Assembly (NCBI GenBank): GCA_001072465.1
Contig: JVKM01000024.1
Span: 62,001-126,000 of the forward strand
Length of the DNA: 64,000 bases
Source of the DNA: Xylanimonas cellulosilytica
GTDB lineage: Bacteria; Actinomycetota; Actinomycetes; Actinomycetales; Actinomycetaceae
Direction: 5' to 3'
Each line of letters begins with the position of its first letter. The stretch's first letter is position 1. The position numbers and the translations under genes are program-made. Positions 24,322 to 33,947 of this stretch are shown here, one piece after another. Below the pieces are notes generated by a model. It was not told where the DNA came from and searched no databases. It was given only the letters and a program-made list of their open reading frames with translations.

Positions 24322-25878
24322 TCACTCCCACTCGATGGTGGCCGGGGGCTTGGAGGTCACGTCGAGGACGACGCGGTTAACCTCGGGCACCGAGTTGGTA
24401 ATGCGCGTGGAGATGCGGGCCAGGACGTCGTAGGGCAGGCGCGTCCAGTCGGCCGTCATCGCATCCTCGGAGGACACGGGGCGCAGCACGATCGGGTGGC
24501 CGTAGGTGCGGCCGTCACCCTGGACGCCCACGGAACGGACGTCGGCGAGCAGGACGACCGGACACTGCCAGATCTCCTGATCCAGGCCGGCCGCCGTGAG
24601 CTCCTCGCGAGCAATCAGGTCGGCGGCGCGCAGGATCTCCAGACGCTCGCGCGTGACCTCGCCAATGATGCGAATGCCGAGGCCGGGACCCGGGAAGGGC
24701 TGACGGTTCACCAGGTAGTCGGGCAGGCCCAGCTCGCGGCCGACCGCGCGCACCTCGTCCTTGAAGAGGGTGCGCAGGGGCTCGACCAGCTCGAAGGTCA
24801 TGTCCTCGGGCAGGCCACCCACGTTGTGATGGCTCTTGATGTTGGCCGCGCCCTCGCCGCCGCCGGACTCGACGACGTCGGGGTACAGGGTGCCCTGGAC
24901 GAGGAACTTCACCTCGCCGCCGGCGGCACCAACCTCTTCGATGACCTGCTTCTGGGCGGCCTCGAAGGAGCGGATGAACTCACGGCCGATGATCTTACGC
25001 TTCGCCTCGGGCTCGGTGACGCCGGCCAGGGCGGACAGGAAGCGCTCGGACTCGTCGCACGTGATGACGCGGATACCCATACCGCGCGCGTAATCGTTCT
25101 CAACCTGCTCACGCTCGCCCGCGCGCAGCAGGCCGTGATCGATGAAGAAGCAGGTGAGCTGGTCGCCGACAGCCTTGTGCACGAGGGCCGCGGCCACGGA
25201 GGAGTCCACGCCGCCGGACAGGGCGCAGATGACCTGCGCGTCGCCGACCTGCTCGCGGATCTTCTCAACCTGCTCATCCACGATGGAACCGGCGGTCCAC
25301 GTGGGTTCCAGGCCGGCACCCTCGTAGAGGAAGTTCTTCAGCGCGTCCTGGCCGAACTGGGAGTGGCCCACCTCGGGGTGCCACTGCAGGCCGTAGAGGC
25401 GACGCTCACGCGACTCGAAGGCCGCGACGGGGGTCTCGGTGGTGGAGGCGGTGACGGTGAAGCCCTCGGGCGCGCCCTGGACGGCGTCACCGTGGCTCAT
25501 CCACACGATCTGGTCGTCGGGGGTGCCGCCGAACAGGCAGGAGTCACCAGCCACGGTGGCCTCGGTGTGCCCGTACTCGCGGGTGCCCGTGCGACCGACG
25601 GTGCCACCAAGGGCGTGGGCCATCGTCTGGAAGCCGTAGCAGATACCCAGGACGGGCACGCCGGCCTCGAAGATAGCGGGATCGACGGAGGGCGCACCCT
25701 CCTCGTACACGGAGGACGGGCCGCCGGACAGGATGATGGCGGCGGGCTCCTTGGCGAGCATATCCGCCACGCTCATGGTGTGGGGGACGATCTCGGAGTA
25801 GACGTTGGCCTCACGCACGCGGCGCGCGATCAGCTGGGCATACTGCGCGCCGAAGTCGACGACGAGGACGGGATGCAT
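24322..25878 (-). CDS. guaA: GMP synthase (glutamine-hydrolysing)
   Basis: 518 residues, the usual length. It converts XMP to GMP with ATP and glutamine in purine synthesis. The N-terminal class I glutamine amidotransferase has [17 protein letters not shown] with the catalytic Cys, and the His/Glu pair in [13 protein letters not shown]. The ATP pyrophosphatase P-loop is [14 protein letters not shown], and the C-terminal dimerisation domain includes [18 protein letters not shown]. The start ATG 25878 gives [13 protein letters not shown]; a GTG at 25893 (VNASD) is also possible, and neither has a well-placed ribosome site. Confidence 0.95.
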   Translation of the reverse strand: MHPVLVVDFGAQYAQLIARRVREANVYSEIVPHTMSVADMLAKEPAAIILSGGPSSVYEEGAPSVDPAIFEAGVPVLGICYGFQTMAHALGGTVGRTGTREYGHTEATVAGDSCLFGGTPDDQIVWMSHGDAVQGAPEGFTVTASTTETPVAAFESRERRLYGLQWHPEVGHSQFGQDALKNFLYEGAGLEPTWTAGSIVDEQVEKIREQVGDAQVICALSGGVDSSVAAALVHKAVGDQLTCFFIDHGLLRAGEREQVENDYARGMGIRVITCDESERFLSALAGVTEPEAKRKIIGREFIRSFEAAQKQVIEEVGAAGGEVKFLVQGTLYPDVVESGGGEGAANIKSHHNVGGLPEDMTFELVEPLRTLFKDEVRAVGRELGLPDYLVNRQPFPGPGLGIRIIGEVTRERLEILRAADLIAREELTAAGLDQEIWQCPVVLLADVRSVGVQGDGRTYGHPIVLRPVSSEDAMTADWTRLPYDVLARISTRITNSVPEVNRVVLDVTSKPPATIEWE

Positions 25879-26028
25879 GTCAGAAGCGTTCACCCTGCCA
25901 ATGGTACCCGCGCGCGCCCCGCCCCGTCGCGCTCCATTACGCATGTCACCACTGCGCACGCCGGATACGGCGACGGCCCCGCCCCTCATGGGGACGAGGC
26001 CGACTCGCGTTGCGCTGGAGCGCGCGGC

Positions 26029-26613
26029 TCAGCGGAAGATGGAGCGCAGCATCGGGAAGGCGCCGGTGGCCACGGCGGCCTTCACCAGGTCGCCGATGAT
26101 GAAGGGCACGAAGCCCTTCATTAGACCCTGCTCGAGGGTCATGTGCGCGAAGGGGATCATCCAGGCCAGGCCCAGGATGTACACGGAGAAGAGGGACACG
26201 ACGGCGGTCGGCGCCATGGTGGCGATGCGGCGGTCGGCGCCGCGCTGGGCGGCCGCTCCAGCAATCGCAGCGACGAGGAGGTAGCCGAGGATGTAGCCGA
26301 AGGAGGCGAAGGCCCAGCCGACGTTCGTGCCGGTGAAGACCGGGACACCCACAATGCCGAGGAGGGCGTACGCAGCGACCGAGACGAGGCCTCGGCGCGC
26401 ACCGAGGGCCGTGCCGACCGAGAGGGCACCAAGCGTGCCGAGCGAGACGGGCACGGGCGTGAAGGGCAGCGGGATCGAGATGCGGGCGAGGACGATCATG
26501 GCGATCGTGCCAGCCGCCACCAGGGCGATCTCGCGGGCGATCGTGCCACCGAGGCGGTCGGCGAGAACGCGGTTCTCACGCGCGGCGACGGGGGAAGCGG
26601 TCAGGGTGGTCAT
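26029..26613 (-). CDS. bioY: BioY-family biotin transporter substrate-binding protein
   Basis: 194-residue integral membrane protein with six hydrophobic segments and the BioY hallmark ISIPLPFTPVPVSLGTLGAL, followed by RRGLVSVAAYALLGIVGVPVF and GYILGYLLVAAIAG. BioY is the biotin-binding S component of an ECF transporter. No energising ATPase or EcfT gene is adjacent, so it would use a shared module or act alone. It carries its own promoter with an overlapping dyad, consistent with control by biotin status. Confidence 0.92.
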   Translation of the reverse strand: MTTLTASPVAARENRVLADRLGGTIAREIALVAAGTIAMIVLARISIPLPFTPVPVSLGTLGALSVGTALGARRGLVSVAAYALLGIVGVPVFTGTNVGWAFASFGYILGYLLVAAIAGAAAQRGADRRIATMAPTAVVSLFSVYILGLAWMIPFAHMTLEQGLMKGFVPFIIGDLVKAAVATGAFPMLRSIFR

Positions 26614-26646
26614 ACGACACCTTTCAACAGGGCTAACAGCCTTTCA

Positions 26647-26688
26647 TTCAACAATTGAACAATATGCTGTCCGCCACTCCCCTGTCAA
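26647..26688 (-). promoter_or_regulatory. bioY promoter with dyad operator
   Basis: On the minus strand TTGACA (26683-26688) and CATATT (26661-26666) are spaced by 16 bases. Immediately downstream is a dyad, TTCAACAATTGAA (26647-26659), at the transcription start. A biotin repressor site is the natural guess; which regulator binds is not visible. Confidence 0.55.
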
Positions 26689-26707
26689 GCACACGGGCGC
26701 AGATCTC

Positions 26708-26740
26708 AGGGGGCGAGCGCCACACCGGCGCTCGCCCCCT
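26708..26740 (-). terminator. Hairpin terminator after purH
   Basis: AGGGGGCGAGCGCC (26708-26721) pairs perfectly with GGCGCTCGCCCCCT (26727-26740), just downstream of the purH stop. Confidence 0.75.
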
Positions 26741-26761
26741 GGAGCCCATGAGCGGGTTTGA

Positions 26762-28603
26762 TCAGTGCGCGAAGTGGCGCGTGCCCGTCAGGTACATCGT
26801 GATGCCCGCAGCGTTCGCCGCGTCAATCGACTCCTGATCACGCACCGAGCCGCCGGGCTGAACGACAGCCTTCACGCCCGCATCGATGAGCACCTGCAGG
26901 CCATCCGCGAAGGGGAAGAACGCATCCGACGCGGCGACCGCGCCGATGGAACGCTGCTCGGGAGCCTCGGCCACAACCTCGGACGCGCGAGCACCGCCCG
27001 CACTGTCCACGTTGGACGCCGCCGCGTCACCCGTCGAGCGCGAGCCCAGCGTGTTCGCACGCTCAACTGCCAGCTTGCAGGAGTCCACGCGGTTCACCTG
27101 GCCCATACCGACGCCCACCGAGGCGCCGTCCTTGACCAGCAGGATCGCGTTCGAGCGCACCGCGCGCACCGTGCGCCACGCGAACTCCAGATCCGCCAGC
27201 GTCGCCTCGTCGGCGGGAGCGCCAGCCGCGAGCGTCCAGTTCTCCGGAGAATCGCCGGGCGCGTCAATATCGTCGCGCTCCTGGACCAGCAGGCCACCGC
27301 TAATCTGCTTGAACTCGTACGAGCCGCGAGCCGGGGGCTCAACCTGCAGGACGCGCAAGTTCTTCTTCGCGCTCAGCACCTCGAGCGCGCCCTCCTCGTA
27401 ATCGGGGGCCAGCACGACCTCGGTGAAGATCGGGACGATCTGGCGAGCCAGCTCCACGCTCACCGGGCGATTCACGGCGATCACGCCGCCGAACGCCGAC
27501 ACGGGGTCGCAGGCGTGCGCGAGGCGGTGCGCCTCGGCCACATCGTCAGCCACCGCGATGCCGCAGGGGTTCGCGTGCTTGATGATCGCGACGCAGGGGC
27601 GCTCGTGATCGTAGGCGGCGCGCAGGGCGGCGTCGCCGTCCGTGTAGTTGTTGTAGCTCATGGCCTTGCCGTGCAGCTGGCGCGCGTTCGCGATGCCCGG
27701 GGCCAAGGCCTCGTCGTCGGCCTCCTCGTCCTCGAAGGACTCGTCGATCTCGCGGTACACGGCAGCACCCTGGTGAGGGTTCTCGCCGTAGCGCAGCGAC
27801 TCCACGCGCTCGAACGCATCCGCGACAAACACGGGCATGCCCGAGGCCTGCCCCTCCTCCTCGGGGACCTCCACCACGTAGTCTTCCTCGGTCTGGTAGC
27901 CCAGCGACTCCAGGAACGCCGCGTCGGAGGCGTCCAGGTGAGTCTCGGCGGCTTCATCGAGGGTCTCGCGCACATCCTCAAGATCCAGCTCGTCGGCCAG
28001 CCAGCCGGCGATCGCAAGGTCGTAGGTCGCCGTGTGGGCGAAGGCCTCGGCGGCCAGCACGCGGCGCTGCTCGAGCGTGAAGCCCTCCCCCGCCACGGCC
28101 TCAGCCACATCCGCGTAACGCTCCGGGGAGGTCACGACCGCGACCGACGGATGATTCTTCGCGGCGGCTCGCACCATAGAGGGGCCGCCGATGTCGATCT
28201 GCTCAACACACTCATCGAAGGACGCGCCAGAAGCGACCGTGTCCTGGAACGGGTACAGGTTGCACACGACCAGGTCGAAGGCCTTGATGCCCAGCTGCAC
28301 GATCTGCTCGCGGTGCGCGGCCTTACGCTGATCGGCCAGAATGCCCGAATGGATGAAGGGGTGCAGGGTCTTCACGCGCCCCTCGAGCACCTCGGGGAAA
28401 CCGGTCACGTCGTCGACCGGGGTGACAGCCACGCCAGCGGCCGCGATGCGGGCAGCCGTAGAGCCGGTAGAGACGATCTCCACGCCGGCCTCGCCAAGGG
28501 CGCGAGCGAGGTCCTCCAAGCCCGTCTTGTCATACACAGAGATCAGGGCCCGCTTGATCGGGCGCACGTCGATGGGTTCCAGGTTGTCCAGGGAGACGGA
28601 CAT
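26762..28603 (-). CDS. purH: Bifunctional AICAR transformylase / IMP cyclohydrolase
   Basis: 613 residues. It performs the last two steps of de novo IMP synthesis. The N-terminal cyclohydrolase (MGS-like) domain has [19 protein letters not shown] and [12 protein letters not shown] then [15 protein letters not shown]. The C-terminal transformylase has [29 protein letters not shown] and [12 protein letters not shown]. It exceeds the ~520-residue norm because of acidic insertions (near residues 230-290) and an Ala/Ser-rich insert before [11 protein letters not shown] 28603 has GGAGG upstream. In many actinobacteria purN precedes purH at this locus; it is absent here. Confidence 0.95.
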   Translation of the reverse strand: MSVSLDNLEPIDVRPIKRALISVYDKTGLEDLARALGEAGVEIVSTGSTAARIAAAGVAVTPVDDVTGFPEVLEGRVKTLHPFIHSGILADQRKAAHREQIVQLGIKAFDLVVCNLYPFQDTVASGASFDECVEQIDIGGPSMVRAAAKNHPSVAVVTSPERYADVAEAVAGEGFTLEQRRVLAAEAFAHTATYDLAIAGWLADELDLEDVRETLDEAAETHLDASDAAFLESLGYQTEEDYVVEVPEEEGQASGMPVFVADAFERVESLRYGENPHQGAAVYREIDESFEDEEADDEALAPGIANARQLHGKAMSYNNYTDGDAALRAAYDHERPCVAIIKHANPCGIAVADDVAEAHRLAHACDPVSAFGGVIAVNRPVSVELARQIVPIFTEVVLAPDYEEGALEVLSAKKNLRVLQVEPPARGSYEFKQISGGLLVQERDDIDAPGDSPENWTLAAGAPADEATLADLEFAWRTVRAVRSNAILLVKDGASVGVGMGQVNRVDSCKLAVERANTLGSRSTGDAAASNVDSAGGARASEVVAEAPEQRSIGAVAASDAFFPFADGLQVLIDAGVKAVVQPGGSVRDQESIDAANAAGITMYLTGTRHFAH

Positions 28604-28714
28604 AGTTCCTCCAGGTTGAGACCAAACCCAGGCGCCCAGGCGGGCGACGCCTCGCGGGAAATGCGGCCGCTCCCCGGTGGTCATCCACCCTCGCCAGTCG
28701 CGGCGACTCCCAGT

Positions 28715-30232
28715 CTAGTTCAGGCCCTCGCGCCGCGTCGCCTTCGTCTCGGGGTCTTCCGCGTCACCTTCGGCCTGGACCGCTTCGCTGTCCGAGGCGT
28801 CGTCGGCGGCGGTTTCGTTCGTCTCCTCGGGCATCTCGTCCGCTTCTTCCCCATCGGCCACCGCTTCGCGATCCTCAGCCCCGGCCTCGTCGGCGCTTGC
28901 TTCCGTGTCGCCCGCCTCAGCGGGGTCGGAAGCCTCAGCCCAGGCCTCGTCCGTCGTCGAGGCAGTGGCTCCCACGCGGGACGCACGCTCGGCGGCGCGG
29001 CGACGCAGGGCCTCACCCTCGTTGCGCACGCGACCAGCGCCCTCGCCGAGGAGGGCACGCGTCGTCGGGTGGGTCGCCAGGGCGATGATCAGCGCGGGCA
29101 GGGCAATCTCGAGCACGAGGGCGAGCGTCGCCCACCCCACGCGCGGGCCCATCGACGCCAGGCGCATGGAACCCATGCTCATCGTCGCACTCCACATCCA
29201 CAGGGCCGTCACCGACGCAGTAATCAACGAGGCCAGGACCCCCTGAGCGGTCTGGTGCAGCAGGTGCTCACGACGGAACGAACGAGCCGCGACGACACCG
29301 AGGCCGATGCCCAGCGCGATCGGCGCGAGGATCACCCACATGCCGGGAGCTGTCTGCGGGACGGCGCCCAACAGCGGAATCGGCGGGATCGGCCCAGGGC
29401 CGGCAACCGTCGGCGAATGCAACGAATCCGTCGCCGTCAAGAAGCCCGCGCCCGACCACCAGGCGGCCGCCCACGCCATGATCGTCGGGGCAAACAACGC
29501 CTGCCCGCCGACGATGAACGACGTATCCGCGGCCGATGACGCCCCGAGGAGCTCCTGAATACCCGCCATACGGCTCCACCCCGCAACGAGCGCAATGACC
29601 GAGGCAACGAACGACGCTGCCGCGAGAACCACCACGGACAGGCCACCCAGCTTCAGGCCGCCCGAAATCCAGTGCTGCATCGACGGGGCCTCATGGTCGC
29701 GCGAATAGCCCGAGGCAACGAACCACACCGAGCCGATCAACGGGATCAACACGCCGCCGATCGTGCCCGTCCACCAATGCGAGTGAATACCAGAAGCCCC
29801 CGCCAGGAGCCACGACGTCAGCAGGAAGCCAGGCACAGCGAACAGCGCGGCACTACGCGGATAACCCGCCGTCGTGCGCAGCAGAATCCGCACCAACACG
29901 ATCAGCAGAGCGCCCATCAGCGTCGGGATCGCACGATAGTGCACGTCACCCACGACCGACGTGCCGCCAATGACGGCGGCCCACAGGTCCCCGCCCAGGC
30001 CGAGCGCATCGCGCGGCGTCGTGTCATTCATCCACGAGTTCGAGCGCAGCGTCAGGTAGGCGATCATCGTGAACACCGTGATCAGACCCCAGCCCGCAAA
30101 GGCCGCCTCAACTCCCGCGAGAACACCGCGCGCCCAGCCCCGCGGGACAGCCACACGGATCGTCGCTCGATCCGCCACGTACGTGGTCGTGGTTCGTCGG
30201 GGGCTGGGTACTTCTCTGATGCGCTCGCTCAC
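28715..30232 (-). CDS. DUF6350-type multi-span membrane protein
   Basis: 505-residue protein with about nine to ten hydrophobic segments (residues ~35-400). A ~100-residue acidic, Glu/Ala/Asp-rich cytoplasmic tail follows. Position between sucD and purH is the usual place of the DUF6350 integral membrane protein in actinobacteria, and the overall form agrees; function is not established. The tail contains the peptide DEAGA encoded by one copy of the 13-mer GACGAGGCCGGGG. Confidence 0.75.
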   Translation of the reverse strand: MSERIREVPSPRRTTTTYVADRATIRVAVPRGWARGVLAGVEAAFAGWGLITVFTMIAYLTLRSNSWMNDTTPRDALGLGGDLWAAVIGGTSVVGDVHYRAIPTLMGALLIVLVRILLRTTAGYPRSAALFAVPGFLLTSWLLAGASGIHSHWWTGTIGGVLIPLIGSVWFVASGYSRDHEAPSMQHWISGGLKLGGLSVVVLAAASFVASVIALVAGWSRMAGIQELLGASSAADTSFIVGGQALFAPTIMAWAAAWWSGAGFLTATDSLHSPTVAGPGPIPPIPLLGAVPQTAPGMWVILAPIALGIGLGVVAARSFRREHLLHQTAQGVLASLITASVTALWMWSATMSMGSMRLASMGPRVGWATLALVLEIALPALIIALATHPTTRALLGEGAGRVRNEGEALRRRAAERASRVGATASTTDEAWAEASDPAEAGDTEASADEAGAEDREAVADGEEADEMPEETNETAADDASDSEAVQAEGDAEDPETKATRREGLN

Positions 30233-30249
30233 AGGCCCATAGTGTCAGA

Positions 30250-30292
30250 ATCGGCCCGGGGCCGCGACGCTGCGCGCCGGCCCCGGGCCGAT
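30250..30292 (-). terminator. Hairpin terminator after sucD
   Basis: ATCGGCCCGGGGCCG (30250-30264) pairs with CGGCCCCGGGCCGAT (30278-30292), closing the sucCD transcript. Confidence 0.75.
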
Positions 30293-30305
30293 TTGTGCTG
30301 TGACG

Positions 30306-31226
30306 TTAGCGCGAGAGGATCTCGCGCGCAATCTGCGCCGTCTGCGAAGGGGTGCGACCCACGCGCACGCCCACGGCCTCGAGCGCCTCCGCCTTCGCGG
30401 CAGCCGTGCCGGACGAGCCGGACACGATCGCGCCGGCGTGGCCCATGGTCTTGCCCTCGGGGGCCGTGAAGCCCGCGATGTAGGCAACGACGGGCTTCGT
30501 CATGTTCTCCTGGATCCAGGCAGCAGCACGCTCCTCGGCGTCACCGCCGATCTCACCGATCATGATGACGAGGTCCGTGTCGGGGTCCGCCTCAAACGCC
30601 GCCAGCGCGTCGATGTGGGTGGTGCCCACGACCGGGTCGCCGCCGATACCCAGGCACGTCGTGAAGCCGAAATCGCGCAGCTCGTACATGAGCTGGTAGG
30701 TCAGCGTACCCGACTTCGAGACGAGGCCGAGGCGTCCCGGTCCCGTGATGTCCGCCGGGGTGATGCCCAGGTTCGCCTGCCCGGGCGAGATGATGCCGGG
30801 GCAGTTCGGGCCGATCAGTCGCACGCCCGCCGCGAGCGCGCGCTCGACGACGATCGTGGAATCCTGGACGGGGATGCCCTCGGTGATGAGGACGATCGTT
30901 TCGATGCCCGCGTCGATGGCCTCGAGGGCGGCGCCCTTCGCGAAGGCCGGGGGCACGAAGATGACGGAGGCGTTCGCGCCGGTGGCCTCGCGGGCCTCGG
31001 CGACCGTGCCGAAGACGGGGACCTCGACCTGGCCGTCGGTTACCTTGTCGGCGCCCGGGCCGTAGCCCTGCACGTCGAAGGTGACGGTCGTGCCGGCCTT
31101 GCGCGGGTTCGTGCCGCCCACGATGGCCGTGCCGGCGCTGAGCATGCGCTGGGTGTGCTTGCGACCCTCGGCGCCAGTCATGCCCTGGACGATGACCCGG
31201 GTGTCAGAGTTGACGAAGATAGTCAT
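30306..31226 (-). CDS. sucD: Succinyl-CoA synthetase alpha subunit
   Basis: 306 residues. The CoA-binding N-terminus has [16 protein letters not shown], the ligase core has [19 protein letters not shown], and the C-terminus carries the phospho-accepting His in [12 protein letters not shown]. It works with SucC to interconvert succinyl-CoA and succinate with nucleotide phosphorylation. AGGAG precedes ATG 31226, and the gap to sucC is 26 bases, so the two form an operon. Confidence 0.95.
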   Translation of the reverse strand: MTIFVNSDTRVIVQGMTGAEGRKHTQRMLSAGTAIVGGTNPRKAGTTVTFDVQGYGPGADKVTDGQVEVPVFGTVAEAREATGANASVIFVPPAFAKGAALEAIDAGIETIVLITEGIPVQDSTIVVERALAAGVRLIGPNCPGIISPGQANLGITPADITGPGRLGLVSKSGTLTYQLMYELRDFGFTTCLGIGGDPVVGTTHIDALAAFEADPDTDLVIMIGEIGGDAEERAAAWIQENMTKPVVAYIAGFTAPEGKTMGHAGAIVSGSSGTAAAKAEALEAVGVRVGRTPSQTAQIAREILSR

Positions 31227-31252
31227 GGTGTTCTCCTGCGGTTCTCGGGTCG

Positions 31253-32440
31253 TTACTTCGACGAGGCCTCGGCTGCGAGCTCAGCTGCACGCCGGGCCGC
31301 GCCGTCCATCGTTTCTTCCATGTGGACGAGCGGGTGCGCAGCCTCGGCGAGAATCGCGCGGCCCTCCTCGACCTTGTTACCGTCGAGGCGCACGACGAGC
31401 GGCTTCGAGGCCGCGTCGCCCAGCGTCTCGAGCGCGCCGATGATGCCTCGGGCGACCTGGTCGCATGCGGTGATGCCGCCGAAGACGTTGACGAACACGG
31501 AGCGAACCTGCTCGTCGCCGAGGATGATGTCCAGGCCCTTCGCCATGACCTCGGCGGACGCGCCGCCACCGATGTCGAGGAAGTTCGCGGGCTTCATTCC
31601 GCCGAACTCCTCGCCGGCCATCGCGACCACGTCGAGCGTCGACATGACCAGGCCCGCGCCGTTACCGATGATGCCGACCTGGCCCTCCAGGCGCACGTAG
31701 TTGAGCCCGGCTGCCTTCGCGGCGGCCTCGCGCGGATCCTGCGCGGCCACGTCCACCAGCTCGGCGTGGCCGGGGTGACGGAATCGGGCGTTGTCGTCGA
31801 GGGTGACCTTGCCGTCCACGGCCCACACGGAGCCGTCAGGGCTGGAGACCAGCGGGTTGACCTCGACCAGGGTCGCGTCCTCGTCGCGGTAGACGGTCCA
31901 CAGGGTTTCGAGGACGGGGGCGATGGCCTCGGCCGTTTCCTCGTCGAAGCCTGCTTCCTTGGCGATGTGGCGGGCGACCTCAGCGTCGATGCCGACGGTG
32001 GGATCGAGGGGGACGCGGGCCAGGGCCTCGGGGCGTTCCTTGGCGAGGGTCTCGATATCCATGCCACCTTCGCGGGAGCACATCGCCAGGTGGCGGCGGT
32101 TCGAGCGGTCCAGCAGGATCGAGAAGTAGTACTCGGCGGCAATGTCCGCGCCGGACGCGATCATGACCTTCTTGACGATGTGGCCCTTGATGTCGAGGCC
32201 GAGGATCGCCTCAGCCTTCTCATAGGCCTCGTCGGCGGTGTGGGCGAGTTTAACGCCGCCGGCCTTGCCACGGCCGCCGGTCTTCACCTGCGCCTTGACG
32301 ACCAGCAGCGACGCACCGTCCGCCAGGAGCTCGCGCGCACCCTCGCGCGCCTCTTCGGGGGTTGACGCCAGGCGGTAGTCGAGCACGGGTACGCCGTGCT
32401 CCTTGAACATCTGCCGGGCCTGGTACTCGTAGAGATCCAC
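31253..32440 (-). CDS. sucC: Succinyl-CoA synthetase beta subunit
   Basis: 395 residues. The ATP-grasp N-terminus [38 protein letters not shown] (nucleotide-binding loop), EVNPLV near residue 200, and the C-terminal [15 protein letters not shown] and [16 protein letters not shown] segments are typical. The start is GTG 32440 with GGAGGG six bases upstream. It heads the sucC-sucD operon, downstream of the repeat block at 32.7-33.9 kb. Confidence 0.95.
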   Translation of the reverse strand: MDLYEYQARQMFKEHGVPVLDYRLASTPEEAREGARELLADGASLLVVKAQVKTGGRGKAGGVKLAHTADEAYEKAEAILGLDIKGHIVKKVMIASGADIAAEYYFSILLDRSNRRHLAMCSREGGMDIETLAKERPEALARVPLDPTVGIDAEVARHIAKEAGFDEETAEAIAPVLETLWTVYRDEDATLVEVNPLVSSPDGSVWAVDGKVTLDDNARFRHPGHAELVDVAAQDPREAAAKAAGLNYVRLEGQVGIIGNGAGLVMSTLDVVAMAGEEFGGMKPANFLDIGGGASAEVMAKGLDIILGDEQVRSVFVNVFGGITACDQVARGIIGALETLGDAASKPLVVRLDGNKVEEGRAILAEAAHPLVHMEETMDGAARRAAELAAEASSK

Positions 32441-32740
32441 CTTATTCCCTCCGTTGAACGTGGTGTGGTCAGCGCAATAATTCTAACGTGCGGCCGGCGT
32501 CAACGCGCCATTTCCTCCCATTATCAAGGCTTGTCACGGCCTTGACCGGAGAGCCACTCCCCTTTGTCAATGCTTTGCGTTTCGGGGTCCGCTGCTGGGG
32601 TCGTGTGGGACGGCCGCGCCCAGCTTCCGCTAGGTGGGTGTAGCTGCGTATCGAAGGGTTAACACTGCCAGTCGAAGGGCCCAGCGACCAGGGCCGCGGC
32701 GCAACAAAGTTCGCCCGGTGGGATCCCACGACTGCCGGTT

Positions 32741-32983
32741 CGCGAAAAAACTCACCCAGCACGCCCCCCCAGCCGCATTTCCGCGAAAAAACTCGCCCAG
32801 CACCGCCCCTCCAGCGGCACTTCCGCGAAAAAACTCGCCCAGCACGCCAGAAAACGCCCATTTTGGGCCATTTTTCGTGCGCTGGGCGAACTTTTTCGCG
32901 CTCACGCACACATCAGGCCACGCAGGGCGAACTTTTTCGTGCTCACGCACACATCAGGCCACGCAGCGCGAACTTTTTCGCGC
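32741..32983. repeat. Repeat module M1: three inverted plus three direct copies
   Basis: The motif CTGGGCGAACTTTTTCGCG, or close variants, occurs three times in one orientation as CGCGAAAAAACTCGCCCAGC (32741, 32782, 32824) and three times in the other (32882, 32922, 32963). The symmetry centre is near 32865. The right-hand copies are separated by an exact 24-25 base spacer beginning CTCACGCACACATCAGG. No reading frame crosses the module convincingly. Confidence 0.8.
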
Positions 32984-33007
32984 ACAAGGCGCGACAACGT
33001 AGCGACA

Positions 33008-33214
33008 TTGAAACCAACAACACCACTGCTCACCCCCAACAAGGGAGCCTTGAAACCGGCATCACCTCTGCACCCGAAAAATGCACCAAAAACACCCATC
33101 TCGCACCCGCTAAGGCGACACTGGTTTCAGTTGAGCCTCAGCCGGCACCCGCAAAGGCGATGGCGGTTTCAGTTACGGCTCGACCTGCGCCCGCAAAGGC
33201 GATGGCGGTTTCAG
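33008..33214. repeat. Repeat module M2: two inverted plus three direct copies
   Basis: GCAAAGGCGATGGCGGTTTC and variants with a leading GCACCC or GCGCCC occur in plus orientation at 33103, 33145 and 33187. The inverse (TTGAAACCGGCATCACCTCTGC type) occurs at 33008 and 33050. Copies recur about every 42 bases, the same period as in M1. Non-coding. Confidence 0.75.
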
Positions 33215-33237
33215 ACAGCCAGGCCGCCTGGTCGACA

Positions 33238-33571
33238 GGGCCTGGCTGTGGCGCCCGCGGGCAGTGGTGTGGCTCGGCCGCGGCACCCGCGGGCGGACGA
33301 CGTTACAAACGTCGTCAAACCGGAGCAATGTGAAGCCCCTTCCGAGGCCTGCTGTTACAAACGTCGTCAATCTGCGCCCAAAAACCACTATTTTCAGCGA
33401 AAAATCCGCCGGATTGACGACGTTTGTAACAACGGATCAGAAAACCACACGAAAAACGCCCCCGATTGACGACGTTTGTAACAACACGCACCAGAGTACC
33501 CCAAAACTCAACACGTGAGAACCCCATGACGCCCACGGGGAGAGGCGGGGCCTGACTGTGGTGCCCACGGG
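33238..33571. repeat. Direct repeat pair bracketing module M3
   Basis: A 25-base unit reading GGGCCTG(A/G)CTGTGG then YGCCCRCGGGC is present at 33238-33262 and 33547-33571. The two copies flank the M3 palindromic module. Confidence 0.6.
33302..33482. repeat. Repeat module M3: two inverted plus two direct copies
   Basis: GTTACAAACGTCGTCAA occurs exactly at 33302-33318 and 33354-33370. Its exact inverse TTGACGACGTTTGTAAC occurs at 33414-33430 and 33466-33482. Start points step by 52, 60 and 52 bases, giving a symmetric four-site array centred near 33392. Confidence 0.85.
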
Positions 33572-33591
33572 CGGCAACGACACCACCGCCA

Positions 33592-33714
33592 CCCAAATTT
33601 CGCACGTAATTTATTGCGGTCATTTTTCGAGACACCCCAAAAACGTTGCAATTCCAACGATGCCAATTCAATGTTTGAACAAGCCGCAGGGGAATTACGT
33701 GCGAAATTGATGGG
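33592..33714. repeat. Dispersed ~124 bp element with inverted ends (copy B)
   Basis: Begins AAATTTCGCACGTAATTT and ends GGAATTACGTGCGAAATT, with a central GCAATTCCAACGATGCCAAT. It matches copy A at 3188-3311 in ends, interior and length, and is the only module of this block with a second occurrence in the window. Confidence 0.7.
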
Positions 33715-33732
33715 CGGTGGCAGGGCCTGGCC

Positions 33733-33898
33733 GGGTTTCGAGACAACGCGCCAGTCCACACGCCAGCACGCCAAGCGCCGCCGGTGTGGAGGGCGCCGGA
33801 GGGCCCGGAGGGCACGGGCGGGCTTCGAGACGACGCGCCGAACGAAGTGAGGTCGCCTAGCCTCGCGGGCAGCCGGGCCCTCCGGCGCCCGGAACACC
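33733..33898. repeat. Repeat module M5 beside the pcrA 3' end
   Basis: A direct repeat GGGTTTCGAGACAACGCGCC (33733-33752) / GGGCTTCGAGACGACGCGCC (33820-33839) is interleaved with an inverted repeat of about 26 bases, GGAGGGCGCCGGAGGGCCCGG (in 33783-33808) and its inverse (33873-33898). The inverted pair could act as the terminator for pcrA. Confidence 0.65.
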
Positions 33899-33947
33899 CG
33901 TGGGGCCACAAGCAGACCGAGCAGCGCTGGACATTAGCCGGAAAACG

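Noticed and set aside
26765-29539. 924-codon open frame on the plus strand opposite purH
   Set aside because: It is an antisense frame produced by high GC and the codon pattern of purH; the translation is Arg/His/Gly-rich with no recognisable domain.
32741-33482. Possible CRISPR array in the repeat block
   Set aside because: Repeats occur in both orientations, unit sequences differ between modules, spacers are partly identical to each other, and no cas genes are nearby.
32634-33518. Several 60-180 codon frames within the repeat block
   Set aside because: They follow the repeats in arbitrary frames, end at random and lack ribosome sites; repeat symmetry explains them better than coding.
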